From: Thermoplasmata archaeon | GTDB lineage: Archaea > Thermoplasmatota > Thermoplasmata > RBG-16-68-12 | DNA: 64,000 bases | NCBI GenBank assembly: GCA_036395115.1 | Contig: DASWDU010000018.1 | Coordinates: forward strand, 1 to 64,000 | Reading direction: 5' to 3' | Part shown: positions 6,331 through 14,759 of the stretch, piece by piece | Numbering within the stretch: the first letter of the stretch is position 1 | Layout of the letters: each line of letters begins with the position of its first letter | Position numbers and translations under genes: made by a program | The notes under the pieces: model-generated | Told to the model about the DNA's origin: nothing | What the model saw: the letters and a program-made list of their open reading frames with translations, nothing else | The model's database searches: none

Positions 6331-8666
6331 GCGACCACCACCTGCTTCGGGATCGCCTCGCTCCACGCCTTCCGCATCGCGGGGAGGGCGAGGGAGGTCC
6401 ACTGCCGACCGCGGGCGAGGTGCAGCGAGCGCCCGCCCGTCGTGCCCAAGTACGTCGCCGGGACGCCTTCCATGAGGTGCATGAACTCCTCGTACCGGTC
6501 TTTCGGGACCTCGACGAGCCAGCGTCCGTTCGACTCGGAGAACAGTTGCACGTCCCACCGCCCCGGGTCCATCGCCGTGGTCTTGAGGTCGGCGCCGAGG
6601 TCGCCGCCGAGGCACATCTCGGCCGCCGCGACTGCGAGCCCCCCGTGGCTTAGGTCGTGGCACGCGCGCACGGTGCCGGCCCGAATCGCCGCGAGGAGGT
6701 GATCAATCGATGCGCGGAGGCCCGGTGCGTCGACCGCGGGCGCCGGGGCGATCCCCTTCCCGCGCAGCCGGAGGTACTCGGAGCCTCCAAGGTCCGGACC
6801 CGTGTCCCCGACGAGGACGACCGGATCGCCGGGCCGCTTGAAGTCTGACGTCACGCACCGCCGAAGGTCGTCCACGATCCCCACGCCGAGGATCACGGGC
6901 GTGGGCGGGCACGGCCCGATCGCGGATTCGTTGTAGAACGATACGTTCCCCGAGGGGATCGGCACGCCGAGCGCCCGGGCCGTCGCCCCGATGCCGCGGA
7001 CGACCTCGCGGAACGACCACAAGCGGTCGGGCTTCTCCGGGTTGCCGAAGTTCAGGCAGTTCGTCAGGGAGTGAGGCGCGGCGCCGACCGCTACGAGATT
7101 GCGACACACCTCGTCGACCGCGGACGCGCCGCCGGCGAACGGGTCGATCGAGGCGATGTGCGGCGTCGAGGCGACCGCGATCGCGAGCGCACGCCACGAA
7201 TCCGGCATCGGTCGGATGACGGACGCGTCGCCGTGCGCCGCCTTCCCGATCACCCCGTGCATCGGCTTGAGGACGGTCGACGCGCGGACCTCGTGGTCGT
7301 ACTGTCGGATGACGTATTCCTTCGAAGCGATGTTCGGGGACGCGAGCAGCCTGAGGATCGTCGTCCGATAGTCCCGCGGTTCCGGCGGGAGATCGAGCGC
7401 ACCTCGTGGGTTTCGCTTCGGAGGCCGGACATCGCGCGTGTATTCCGGCCCGCCGGTGTAGAATTCCAGGGCCATCTCGAGCACGCCGACACCGCGGTAG
7501 GTCACGCGGCCGACCTTCTCGGGGATCACGCGCCCGACGACCGTCGCCGGGACGTCGTACAGGGCGAAGATCCGCAGCACCTTCTCGACGTTCTCCGGGA
7601 GCACGGCGAGCATCATCCGTTCCTGGCTCTCGGACACCCAGATCTCCCACGGCGCGAGGGCCTCCTCCTTCAGCGGGACCTTCTCGAGGTCGATCTCCGC
7701 GCCGAATCCGCCGCCCAGGGCCATCTCCCCGACGACGCACGAGAGCCCGCCGCCGCCGAGGTCCTTGAGACCGTCGAGGAGCCCCGCCTGCGCGCACTCG
7801 ACGCACGCGTGGATGAGCGGCTCCTTGAGGATCGGGTCTCCCAGCTGGACGGCGCCGGCCTCCCATCCCTCGACGGCTTTCTCCGTGAGGTCGACGCTCG
7901 CGTACGTCACCCCGTGGATTCCGTCCCGGCCCGTCCGGCCGCCGCCGAGGATGAAGACATCCCGCGGCGACCCGACGCGGTTGCGGACGAGCTGGGACTT
8001 CTTCGCGAAGCCGACGCAGGCGACGTTCACGATGATGTTCCCGAGATACCCCTCGTCGAAGACGATGCATCCGGCGACGGTCGGGATGCCCACGCGGTTC
8101 CCGTAGTCGCGGATGCCCGCGACGACGCCGCCGAACAGGTATTTCGGATGTTTCGCCCCTTTCGGCAGCGCATCGAGCGGCGTGTCGAGCGGACCGAAGT
8201 GGAGCGGGTCCGCGAGGGCGATTGGCTGCGCGCCCATCGCGAGGACGTCCCGCAGGATCCCGCCGATCCCGGTGGTCGCGCCGCCGTACGGCTCGACGGC
8301 GGACGGATGGTTGTGGCTCTCGATCCGCAGGGCGTACGCGTGGTCCGCGTCGAACTCCACGACGCCCGCGTCGCCCCGGTCGATCACCCACGGCTGCTGG
8401 ACGGGGAAGATGAACTCTTTCAGGAAGACCTTCGACGACTTGTAGCAGCAGTGTTCCGACCACGCCTGGCCGAGGCTTTGCAGCTCGACGTCCGTCGGGT
8501 CGCGGCCGGCGGCGCGGAAATAGTCCTGGATGCGGCGCATCTCGTCAACGCTGAGGGCGAGCCCCATCCGCTCCGAGATGCCGGCGAGGTCCGCCGGGGA
8601 GGCGTCTCTCAGGAGGACGTCGTGCAGCGGGAACGCGAGGGACCGCCGTCGGAACCGCTCGCCCAA
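6327..8666 (-). CDS. purL: Phosphoribosylformylglycinamidine synthase subunit PurL
   Basis: This ATP-dependent subunit converts FGAR to FGAM in the fourth step of purine synthesis. Its length of 779 residues is that of the small PurL, which needs separate PurQ and PurS. Conserved motifs include LGQAWSEHCCYKSSK near residue 70, IESHNHPSAVEPYGGA, DLGGGGLSC and, near the end, CHDLSHGGLAVAAAEM. These form the two nucleotide sites of the PurM-like fold. purQ follows with a four-base overlap, while purS is 6 kb away on the same strand. A TATA-like CATAATGT lies about 35 bases before the ATG. Confidence 0.96.
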   Translation of the reverse strand: MGERFRRRSLAFPLHDVLLRDASPADLAGISERMGLALSVDEMRRIQDYFRAAGRDPTDVELQSLGQAWSEHCCYKSSKVFLKEFIFPVQQPWVIDRGDAGVVEFDADHAYALRIESHNHPSAVEPYGGATTGIGGILRDVLAMGAQPIALADPLHFGPLDTPLDALPKGAKHPKYLFGGVVAGIRDYGNRVGIPTVAGCIVFDEGYLGNIIVNVACVGFAKKSQLVRNRVGSPRDVFILGGGRTGRDGIHGVTYASVDLTEKAVEGWEAGAVQLGDPILKEPLIHACVECAQAGLLDGLKDLGGGGLSCVVGEMALGGGFGAEIDLEKVPLKEEALAPWEIWVSESQERMMLAVLPENVEKVLRIFALYDVPATVVGRVIPEKVGRVTYRGVGVLEMALEFYTGGPEYTRDVRPPKRNPRGALDLPPEPRDYRTTILRLLASPNIASKEYVIRQYDHEVRASTVLKPMHGVIGKAAHGDASVIRPMPDSWRALAIAVASTPHIASIDPFAGGASAVDEVCRNLVAVGAAPHSLTNCLNFGNPEKPDRLWSFREVVRGIGATARALGVPIPSGNVSFYNESAIGPCPPTPVILGVGIVDDLRRCVTSDFKRPGDPVVLVGDTGPDLGGSEYLRLRGKGIAPAPAVDAPGLRASIDHLLAAIRAGTVRACHDLSHGGLAVAAAEMCLGGDLGADLKTTAMDPGRWDVQLFSESNGRWLVEVPKDRYEEFMHLMEGVPATYLGTTGGRSLHLARGRQWTSLALPAMRKAWSEAIPKQVVVA

Positions 8667-8766
8667 CCCTTCGCCTCGAAGACGACAATCGTGCGGAATA
8701 CATTATGCTTGTCCTAGGTCGGCGTCGGCGAACGTTCAAGTGGTGCGGTACGCCATTTCGCCCGCG

Positions 8767-9711
8767 ATGCCGCCTTCGTTCCGGGACCGGCTCCGCGCGT
8801 CGCCCGTCGTGCTCGAGGTCGTCCCGCCTTCCCGGCGCGCAAGCGAGAAGGCGATCGCGGGGCTCGTCGCGCGCGTCCGTGAGGCCGCGCGCTCGATCCA
8901 GGGACTCGACGCGCTCAACGTGCCGGAGGTCCTCGACGAGAACCACGAAGGCCAGCCGTTCTACCGCAACCTGGACCCGCGCGACTTCGTCACGCGACTC
9001 GGGGCGGATCTCGGCGTCGAGCCGATCGTGAACAAGGTGGTGGCCCACCTCCCGTCGACCGCGGCGTTACGTCGCTGGGCCATCGAGTCGGCCTCCGAGT
9101 TCGGGGTCCGCAACTTCGTCCTCGTTGGCGGGACGACGGGCCGGATCCGCTATCCGGGCCCGTCCGTCGTCGAGGCGAACCGGGTCGTACGGGCGGCGCT
9201 CCGCGGCCGAGCGGATGTCGCCCTGGGAAACATCACGATCCCGGAGCGGGAATCGGAGATCGACCGGCTCATGGAGAAGACCCAGGCGGGATGCGACTTC
9301 TTCGCGTCCCAAGTGCTGTTCGAGGCGGAGCCGATGGCGACCGTGCTCCGGGCGTATGGCCGACGGTGCGCGGCCCAGGGGCTCGAGCCGGCCACGGTGT
9401 TGCTGAGTTTCGCACCCGTCTCCGACTACCAGGACATCGAGTTCCTCGTTTGGCTGGGCGCGACCGTCACCCCGCGGACGGAGGAAGCCCTCCTCGCCTC
9501 GGTCGAGCCGGGATCCGGGCGCCCGTCGTTCGATCGGGCGCGGACCCTCTGGTCCCAGCTGCGGGCCGCGGCCGCGCTCTCCCGCCCGCCGGTGCCCTTA
9601 GGCGTGAACGTCGAGATGATCTCCGCGCACAACTTCGACCTCGCGGTCCAGATGGCCCACGACTTTTGCGCGTCCCGGTCGGCCGCCGGCGCGCCGGCCG
9701 GCGATGTTTAA
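8767..9711 (+). CDS. Methylenetetrahydrofolate reductase-type protein
   Basis: The 314 residues form the MTHFR TIM barrel. VVLEVVPPSR at the N terminus is the usual start (EffPP), followed by VNKVVAHLPSTAAL, NFVLVGGTTGRIRYPGP and CDFFASQVLFEAEPM, all in the right order for the FAD and pterin sites. It would reduce methylene- to methyl-tetrahydrofolate or a related archaeal pterin. The ATG at 8767 is preferred because the upstream frame has no MTHFR sequence. Transcription is divergent from purL. The pterin used by this organism cannot be decided from the window. Confidence 0.82.
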   Translation: MPPSFRDRLRASPVVLEVVPPSRRASEKAIAGLVARVREAARSIQGLDALNVPEVLDENHEGQPFYRNLDPRDFVTRLGADLGVEPIVNKVVAHLPSTAALRRWAIESASEFGVRNFVLVGGTTGRIRYPGPSVVEANRVVRAALRGRADVALGNITIPERESEIDRLMEKTQAGCDFFASQVLFEAEPMATVLRAYGRRCAAQGLEPATVLLSFAPVSDYQDIEFLVWLGATVTPRTEEALLASVEPGSGRPSFDRARTLWSQLRAAAALSRPPVPLGVNVEMISAHNFDLAVQMAHDFCASRSAAGAPAGDV

Positions 9712-9715
9712 ATAT
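9707..9715 (+). promoter_or_regulatory. TATA box before the AAA ATPase
   Basis: TTTAAATAT overlaps the stop codon of the reductase gene (9709-9711). The start site would be near 9738, giving a leader of about 45 bases. A purine-rich GGGGGATC before the ATG at 9783 could serve as ribosome-binding site. Confidence 0.55.
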
Positions 9716-9782
9716 CGGCGCGCCTGTGTTCGCCCGCCGGACCGTGCGGCGGAACGCCGCCGTCCGCCTCGGGGGATCTCGA

Positions 9783-10802
9783 ATGGCGAAGGAGGACCGG
9801 GACGAGTGGATTGTGAAGTGCCCGAAGTGCGGCCGCATCCGAGAGTCGTGCCGGCACGTGTCCCGCGACGACGTGCGCCGGATCGTCCACCTCCTCGACG
9901 CCGGCGTCGAGGTCTACCAGGCCGAAGACGAGCATGAGGCGCCGGAGCCGCACATCCACGAGCCGCCGAGGCCGATTGCGCAGGTCGTCCAACCTCGGTT
10001 CACGATCGCGGACCTCGTCCTCGCTGAGACCACTCGAGAAGGGCTCCAGGACGCGCTGACGGAGTTGCGGAACAAGGGCCTCATGTACCGCCGATGGGGG
10101 CTCCGCAAGGTCATGCGGAGGACGAAAGGGCTCAGCCTCCTGTTCGCGGGGCCGCCGGGCACCGGCAAGACGATGGGGGCGGAGGCAATCGCGAGCGAGC
10201 TGGGCCGGCCGCTGCACGTCGTGAATTACGCGCAGCTCGAGAACATGTGGGTCGGGGAGACGGAGAAGAACATCGAGCACGTGTTCCACGCGGCGCTCGA
10301 CGGCAGCGCGGTGCTGTTCTTCGACGAGGCCGACGCGGTGTTCCAGCGCCGGGGCATCATGTCGACCCCGTGGATGAACCGGGACGTCAACGTGCTGTTG
10401 TCCCAGATGGAGACGTACCCGGGCGTCGTGATCCTCGCGACGAACCTCGCGCGGGTCATGGACAAGGCGCTCGACCGCCGCGTTGACATCGCGGTGGAGT
10501 TCCCGATGCCCGACGCGGATCTGCGGCGGCAGATCTACGAGCGGCTCGTCCCGAAAGAGGCGCCGCTCGCGAGGGGCGTCGACTTCGAATCGCTCGCCCA
10601 GAAGTACCCGCTCAGCGGAGGTTCGATCCTGAATGTCGTGCGCCAGGCGATGCGGAACGCCTTGCGCCGGGGCAAGCGCCATCGGATCACGATGGAAGAT
10701 TTCGTCCGGGCGGCGGAGAGGGAGACGAAGAAGTCCGCGCTCATGTCGACGGACCACCTCCAGGAAGCGCCCCGCCGCGAGCGGATCCGCGGATACGCCT
10801 GA
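9783..10802 (+). CDS. AAA ATPase with N-terminal Cys/His zinc motif
   Basis: This 339-residue protein carries a small Cys/His motif at residues 13-25 (CPKCG, then C and H), a variable linker, and one AAA module: Walker A GPPGTGKT at 123-130, Walker B VLFFDEAD at 177-184, and the conserved second region around TNLARVMDKALDRR with the arginine fingers. The layout resembles Thermoplasmata and Halobacteria AAA proteins related to the proteasome/Cdc48 group, but with one ATPase module and an unrelated N-domain. The C terminus continues as a basic helical tail. The substrate is unknown. No neighbouring partner gene is present. Confidence 0.82.
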   Translation: MAKEDRDEWIVKCPKCGRIRESCRHVSRDDVRRIVHLLDAGVEVYQAEDEHEAPEPHIHEPPRPIAQVVQPRFTIADLVLAETTREGLQDALTELRNKGLMYRRWGLRKVMRRTKGLSLLFAGPPGTGKTMGAEAIASELGRPLHVVNYAQLENMWVGETEKNIEHVFHAALDGSAVLFFDEADAVFQRRGIMSTPWMNRDVNVLLSQMETYPGVVILATNLARVMDKALDRRVDIAVEFPMPDADLRRQIYERLVPKEAPLARGVDFESLAQKYPLSGGSILNVVRQAMRNALRRGKRHRITMEDFVRAAERETKKSALMSTDHLQEAPRRERIRGYA

Positions 10803-10950
10803 GGGCGCCGCGTGTCGCCCGCCGCATCAAAGGCTGGCTCGCTTCCCCGTTGGCCATGGCGGGGCCATGGTCGAGGAGCCGTTCAATACCCCACGGATCC
10901 GCCGCGAAAGCCCGAAGGCGGCGGGTGACGTTCTTGTATCAACCGCCGAT

Positions 10951-11103
10951 ATGATGGACCCGATGCGTCGGGAGGTCGTGGGAATTGTCGTGGCGAAAGT
11001 CCGAATGTCCTCGGCAGATCGCCTCTGCGCACAAGCGCTCGAACTCATTGTTGATACGGGATCCACCCTCACCTGGGTCCCCGCCCGCCCACCGGAACCT
11101 TGA
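10951..11103 (+). pseudogene. Remnant of a clan AA aspartic protease
   Basis: The 50-residue frame ends in LELIVDTGSTLTWVP followed by an early stop. The VDTGSTLTWVP stretch is the catalytic D-T/S-G site of retropepsin-like proteases of prokaryotes, which normally run for another 70 residues after this point (usually continuing with a helix and a second conserved block). Nothing similar follows, because the sequence runs into the broken copy of the neighbouring cassette gene. It is therefore read as a truncated gene at the edge of the island. Confidence 0.5.
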
Positions 11104-11204
11104 GAAAAGTCGACGCGTACCTCGCCCTGGTCACATAGGCGGCCCGAGAAACCATGATGGTGGCCCTTCAAACCGTTCCTGCGACAAATCTGGGCGCGCG
11201 GAGG

Positions 11205-11534
11205 CGGAGAAAGGGTTGCCTTTCCGGCAGGGAAGAAGGTGTCGGGCTTTGGCTCGGTCCAGGGGCCGAATGGCGCTACCACGAACGCGTTGGCCGACGG
11301 GCTTGGGCACTCGAGGAGGACCGTCAATGTCACTGAGGATGGAAATTCACACGGAAGTTCCGGCGCGAAGTGCAAGGAAAACGAGGAACTTCCCGTGAGC
11401 AGCTCGAGCCGCTCGTGCGGCAAATCGATGTCGGGTGGCGCCCCCTCGTTATCGAACAGGCTGGAGAGGGCTAGTCCGTCAAACATACGCGACTCCCGCA
11501 TTGCGTTAGTGCTGAGATGAAGCTTGCCACCGAG
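11205..11534 (-). pseudogene. Truncated copy of the 266-residue cassette gene
   Basis: The minus strand encodes about 110 residues clearly homologous to the start of the gene at 13120-13920. Shared stretches are LGGKLHL, AMRES, PDIDLPHERL, LLT, SSVTL and FFPAGKA. Homology stops after this last motif, where the frame runs on to 10827 without similarity and against the protease remnant. The start Met of the intact copy is replaced by other sequence. This marks an older duplication that was later cut, with a serine recombinase gene now lying between the two copies. Confidence 0.7.
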
Positions 11535-11683
11535 GACGGGATAGGGCTTGGAATGGAGTGAAAGTGCCCCAGATCGAACCGTAGCGCGTCAATGAGGACC
11601 TGATAGGCAATTTCCCCGGGGGAGTCGTCACTTTCTCCTATCTCTAGGGAGAACCCTGATGCGTTCGGGCGTCCAAGAAGAGG

Positions 11684-12571
11684 GTGGAGCCGAACGTGTT
11701 GCCACACGATCGGCCCAGGCAGGTCGATGTTGTGAGCATCGAACCCGACTGTTCCACCCAGTCGCCGAATCGAGGCATCGCCTTTGAAGCTGCTGCCCGG
11801 GTCGCCGGATACATCCGCGTCTCAACGGAGGACCAGGCGCGGGAAGGGTTCAGCTTGGACGCGCAGGCGACAAGACTGCGGAAGTACTGCGAGGCGAAGG
11901 GCTGGTGGCTCGTCCGGATTTACCGAGACGAGACCAGCGGAAGAGCGACGACGAGGCCCGCCTACCGACGGATGATGGCCGACATGGACACGTGGGATGT
12001 CCTGCTCGTGGTGAAGCAGGACCGGATCCATCGCAACGTCCGGAACTTCTACGAGATGGTCGACGAGCTGCGTGCGAACGGCAAGCAGTTCGCCAGCGTG
12101 GAAGAGTCGATAGACACCACTACCGCAATGGGTTGGGCGTTCATCGGCATCCTTGCCATTTGGGCTCAGCTGGAATCGGATCAGATCTCGGAACGGGTCC
12201 GGAAGGCGATGCCTGTGGCCAGGGCCAAGAACTACCACCTGGGCCGTCCGCCGATCGGATTCGTCTGGGTAAAGGCCACGAAGACGTTCGAGCCCACGGA
12301 ATGGGCACTCGCGATTGAGGCGGCCGCGTCCGCATATGGCGTCGTAGAAGCGGGCAAACTCCATCCCTATCCGGACGGCAAACGGGCAGGCGACTCTGTC
12401 TCGGAGAGATCTGTACGACGAGTCTTGGAGAACTTGGAGCTCTACCGGGAGGGTCGCCTTGTCCCGAACGGCCTCTCCGAGGACCGCTACCGCTACAAGT
12501 CGTTGGAGGTCCCGACGGGAGAGATGATGAGGTCGCCCCTTCATGGCGGTTGTGAGAAGATTGGCCTATAG
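11684..12571 (+). CDS. Serine recombinase, short form
   Basis: The catalytic resolvase domain is complete: VAGYIRVSTEDQAREG with the nucleophilic Ser, FSLDAQ, then DVLLVVKQDRIHRN and the long E helix (AQLESDQISERV). After it comes a reduced recombinase domain (HLGRPPIGF, RSVRRVLENLELY), and the zinc ribbon and coiled coil of large serine integrases are missing. At 295 residues it is shorter than typical large serine recombinases. The start is uncertain. GTG at 11684 and GTG at 11732 are in frame, and neither has a clear TATA box. It runs against the three-gene cassette and overlaps its last gene by six bases. Confidence 0.8.
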   Translation: MEPNVLPHDRPRQVDVVSIEPDCSTQSPNRGIAFEAAARVAGYIRVSTEDQAREGFSLDAQATRLRKYCEAKGWWLVRIYRDETSGRATTRPAYRRMMADMDTWDVLLVVKQDRIHRNVRNFYEMVDELRANGKQFASVEESIDTTTAMGWAFIGILAIWAQLESDQISERVRKAMPVARAKNYHLGRPPIGFVWVKATKTFEPTEWALAIEAAASAYGVVEAGKLHPYPDGKRAGDSVSERSVRRVLENLELYREGRLVPNGLSEDRYRYKSLEVPTGEMMRSPLHGGCEKIGL

Positions 12572-13144
12572 GACGCCAGTCACAAGTCTATAGTTGCCGG
12601 GATGCCGATCTCCATGGGGCCTCAATGTTGACACCTTGACAACCTTGACCTTGTGAGTGATTCCAAAGGACGACCGGGGGCGAATGACGTTCGCCTTGAG
12701 GACCGAGATGCCCTCTAAGACCTCGCCTTGCTGAAGAGGAGCGAAACGCACCGACGTGAGACCGACGAGCGGAATGAGCAACCCGCACTGCATCAGGGCC
12801 GAGACCTCTTTTAGACCGCCGTAGTGGGGGTCGGCGGGGGGATATGTTTTGGTATTGACTTCCATGATTTCGCCGTTGAACGCGCACATGGGAGTTCCTC
12901 GAGTCAGCAGCTCGAGAAATCTTGTGGGGGCCCCGACCCCGGTTTCGACTCGTCTCAGGAAGAGGGCCAATGCAACACTGAGGTCGATCTCCAACTCGGC
13001 GTCGAGAGTCGAGCCGATGAGTCTGCTATCTGCCTGCTCCTGGGGATGACGAAGATAATCGCTACTACCCTCCCATTCGGTATCACTCACAAGGAAGGTT
13101 ACTTCCATCTTGCCCGATTTCAGTATGCTGTCCAAACTATCCAT
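12566..13144 (-). CDS. Cassette protein C, unknown
   Basis: This 192-residue protein was not recognised. It is soluble, of mixed helix and strand, with no signal peptide, membrane segment or cysteine cluster. It begins MDSLDSILKSGKMEVTFLV and contains a run of hydrophobic strand segments (CGLLIPLVGLTSVRF). Its first 25 bases overlap the end of the preceding cassette gene, which argues for coupled translation and joint function. Codon use is visibly less GC-rich than in the flanking genes, a sign of transfer. A role in defence or as an effector is only a guess from context. Confidence 0.55.
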   Translation of the reverse strand: MDSLDSILKSGKMEVTFLVSDTEWEGSSDYLRHPQEQADSRLIGSTLDAELEIDLSVALALFLRRVETGVGAPTRFLELLTRGTPMCAFNGEIMEVNTKTYPPADPHYGGLKEVSALMQCGLLIPLVGLTSVRFAPLQQGEVLEGISVLKANVIRPRSSFGITHKVKVVKVSTLRPHGDRHPGNYRLVTGVL

Positions 13145-13920
13145 CCATCGCCGGTTTCGTACCGGACTACGACCCGCAAAGCCCCTGACTGGTAGAGCCA
13201 GTTTCCTCCTTGCGGTATGGGTGTTGAGGTTCTTATGGTGTGCCCAATCGCGCCGAAAACCTCCTCTTCGGATTGGAGGCGTAGCTTTTGCGTTATTTGC
13301 GTGAAGCGGGAGAACGGGGCTTTGGTGCCGACGTCCTCATAGAAATGGAGGACTGTCCGCTCTGGGAATGAAACTATTCTGCCGGTTTGGTCAGCAAATC
13401 TGAACTTGGTGGCCAACCTTCCGAGTTCGGCTCTTTCAAAGAATTCTGCCGTTCCTTGCGGAATCTCGTAGCTCGGCTCCGCGATCAATCGCGCTCGGGG
13501 CGCCTGTCCAATGAATCCTCTCTCTGCCACATAGGCCCTTGAAGCAGCTTCATCAAATCCAGAAAGGCCTGCCTTTCCGGCACCCACTTCAGAAAGGCTT
13601 GCCTTTCCGGCAGGGAAGAAGGTCTCGGGTTTCAGCTCGGCCAATGGGCAGAATGGAGTCGCCACGAACGCGTCGACCAATGGGCTTGGAAACGCGAGGA
13701 GCACCGCCAATGTCACGGACGATACAGAGTCATGCGGAAACCCCGGATCGAAGTGCAACGAAAACGATTCCGTGAGCAGATCGAGCCGCTCGTGCGGAAG
13801 ATCGATGTCGGGCGATGTCTCCTCACCTTCGAACCAGTCAGCGAAGCTTACTCCGTCCAACATGCCCGATTCCCGCATTGCGCGAGAGCCGAGATGAAGC
13901 TTGCCACCGAGGAGGACCAC
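13120..13920 (-). CDS. Cassette protein B, unknown
   Basis: This 266-residue protein was not recognised. It has an N-terminal part (about 1-105) that is also present in the broken copy at 11.2-11.5 kb, a short internal repeat (AGKASLS, AGKAGLS), and a C-terminal part rich in strands and aromatic residues (VLHFYEDVGTKAPF, GDGWIVWTAY). There is no signal peptide or membrane helix. The start ATG at 13920 is 12 bases after the stop of cassette gene A, and its end overlaps gene C, so A-B-C form one operon. Conservation of only the N-terminal half between copies may mean two domains. Confidence 0.55.
   Translation of the reverse strand: MVLLGGKLHLGSRAMRESGMLDGVSFADWFEGEETSPDIDLPHERLDLLTESFSLHFDPGFPHDSVSSVTLAVLLAFPSPLVDAFVATPFCPLAELKPETFFPAGKASLSEVGAGKAGLSGFDEAASRAYVAERGFIGQAPRARLIAEPSYEIPQGTAEFFERAELGRLATKFRFADQTGRIVSFPERTVLHFYEDVGTKAPFSRFTQITQKLRLQSEEEVFGAIGHTIRTSTPIPQGGNWLYQSGALRVVVRYETGDGWIVWTAY
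13561..13620. repeat. Two tandem 30-base repeats with inner palindrome
   Basis: Units start at 13561 and 13591, both beginning AGAAAGGCYTGCCTTTCCGG. Each contains GAAAGGC-NT-GCCTTTC, a perfect seven-base inverted repeat. A third unit lies at 11208-11237 in the broken copy. In the coding frame they produce the AGKASLS/AGKAGLS repeat. Confidence 0.7.
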
Positions 13921-13932
13921 AGGGAGACAGGC

Positions 13933-14214
13933 CTACCAGGGCGGTTTGGGCAGGAACGGATAGTGTGTCTTCAACTGCTCGTAGATCTCCCGTCCGTGCT
14001 TCGGAGACAGGTACACGGCAGGGCCGTGCTTTGTGGACTTGCGGAGGACCGTCCCTTCCCGTTTCAGGGTTTCCAGAGCCGCCTTGAGGTTCGCGATTTG
14101 ATCGGGCGGAAAGCCACGAAGGAGGTTATCCTCGAGCATGTGGTGCTTCCCGAACACTCGATGGCGGTAAAGCTTGTACAGGATCGCGGCTTCGTCCCGT
14201 GAAATGTCTCTCAA
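13933..14214 (-). CDS. Cassette protein A, small winged-helix-like protein
   Basis: The protein has 93 residues, mainly helical, and ends in a probable wing (GTVLRKSTKHGPAVYLSP), which together with the preceding helix NLKAALETLKREG fits a winged-helix DNA-binding fold. The N terminus (DEAAILYKLYRHRVF) could be the first helix. As first gene of the cassette and placed next to the promoter, it is probably an autoregulator or an antitoxin-like part. No close family was recognised. It is divergent from the regulator at 14281, with only 66 bases between the two starts. Confidence 0.6.
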   Translation of the reverse strand: MRDISRDEAAILYKLYRHRVFGKHHMLEDNLLRGFPPDQIANLKAALETLKREGTVLRKSTKHGPAVYLSPKHGREIYEQLKTHYPFLPKPPW

Positions 14215-14237
14215 GCGCGCGGCAATCGGATGAGAAG

Positions 14238-14258
14238 GTATTAGTAGCCAGTGTTAAC
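14238..14258. promoter_or_regulatory. Divergent promoters of cassette and regulator
   Basis: On the minus strand CTAATACC (14238-14245) lies about 27 bases before the cassette ATG at 14214. On the plus strand TTAAC (14254-14258) lies 25 bases before the ATG at 14281. Both spacings suit leaderless transcripts, so the two transcription units share a 66-base control region. Confidence 0.45.
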
Positions 14259-14280
14259 TATCTTTACGCAGGTGTAAGGA

Positions 14281-14718
14281 ATGTTTACAGACATCTTCGG
14301 CAATGCGCCCAGGGTCAGGCTCCTGGATTTCCTGACGGATCACCCCGACTTTGACTACACCATCTCCCAGATGGCGGAGTTCGGTGAGATCGCCCGACCC
14401 ACGGTCTACAAGCTCGTGGAGGAGCTGCTGGGTCAGGACATGCTGACCTTCACCCGTTCGGTGGGGGATTCCAAGTTCTACCGTCTCAATGTCGCGAATC
14501 CTCGGATCGTTTCGATGTTGCAAGTGGACTTTGAAGGCATCAACAAGGAACTGGCCGCCCGGGTGTACAATGAGATGTCCGGTGCCGCGACAGAGCCCAA
14601 GAAGTCCCGCGCCGGTGGCCCCTCGCGAAGTCGCCTCTCCCACCGAGGGCGTGTGGTGCCGGTCCGTGCATATCCGAGGCGTGGCGTTCGAAGAAAGGGA
14701 CCGAAGTCGTCCGATTGA
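14281..14718 (+). CDS. Winged-helix transcriptional regulator
   Basis: The protein has 145 residues. Residues 1-75 form a winged helix: FGNAPRVRLLDFLTDHP, YTISQMAEFGEIARPTVYKLVEELL and a wing ending at FYRLN. Such FGN-type starts are common in archaeal ArsR/MarR-like regulators that decide on early exit from transcription. The last 45 residues are basic and disordered. The ATG follows a TATA element by 25 bases. It faces away from the cassette and could control it through the shared promoter region, but it may equally belong to the chromosome backbone. Confidence 0.75.
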   Translation: MFTDIFGNAPRVRLLDFLTDHPDFDYTISQMAEFGEIARPTVYKLVEELLGQDMLTFTRSVGDSKFYRLNVANPRIVSMLQVDFEGINKELAARVYNEMSGAATEPKKSRAGGPSRSRLSHRGRVVPVRAYPRRGVRRKGPKSSD

Positions 14719-14759
14719 ACCACCGGGGAGCCGGTCCTCGCCGCATGGTCCGATCGGAG

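Noticed and set aside
6703-8463. A 586-codon open frame on the minus strand inside purL, and similar long frames inside other genes
   Set aside because: High GC makes stops rare in the shadow frames. The translation is Arg/Gly/Pro-rich without domains, while the purL frame is fully conserved.
11471-11707. A 78-codon frame on the minus strand before the first recombinase
   Set aside because: It overlaps the broken copy of gene B in another frame, lacks promoter and similarity, and reads like chance.
13933-14718. The divergent regulator at 14281 as a fourth cassette gene
   Set aside because: Its GC-rich C-terminal sequence and TATA pattern match the backbone, and it is on the other strand, so membership is not supported.
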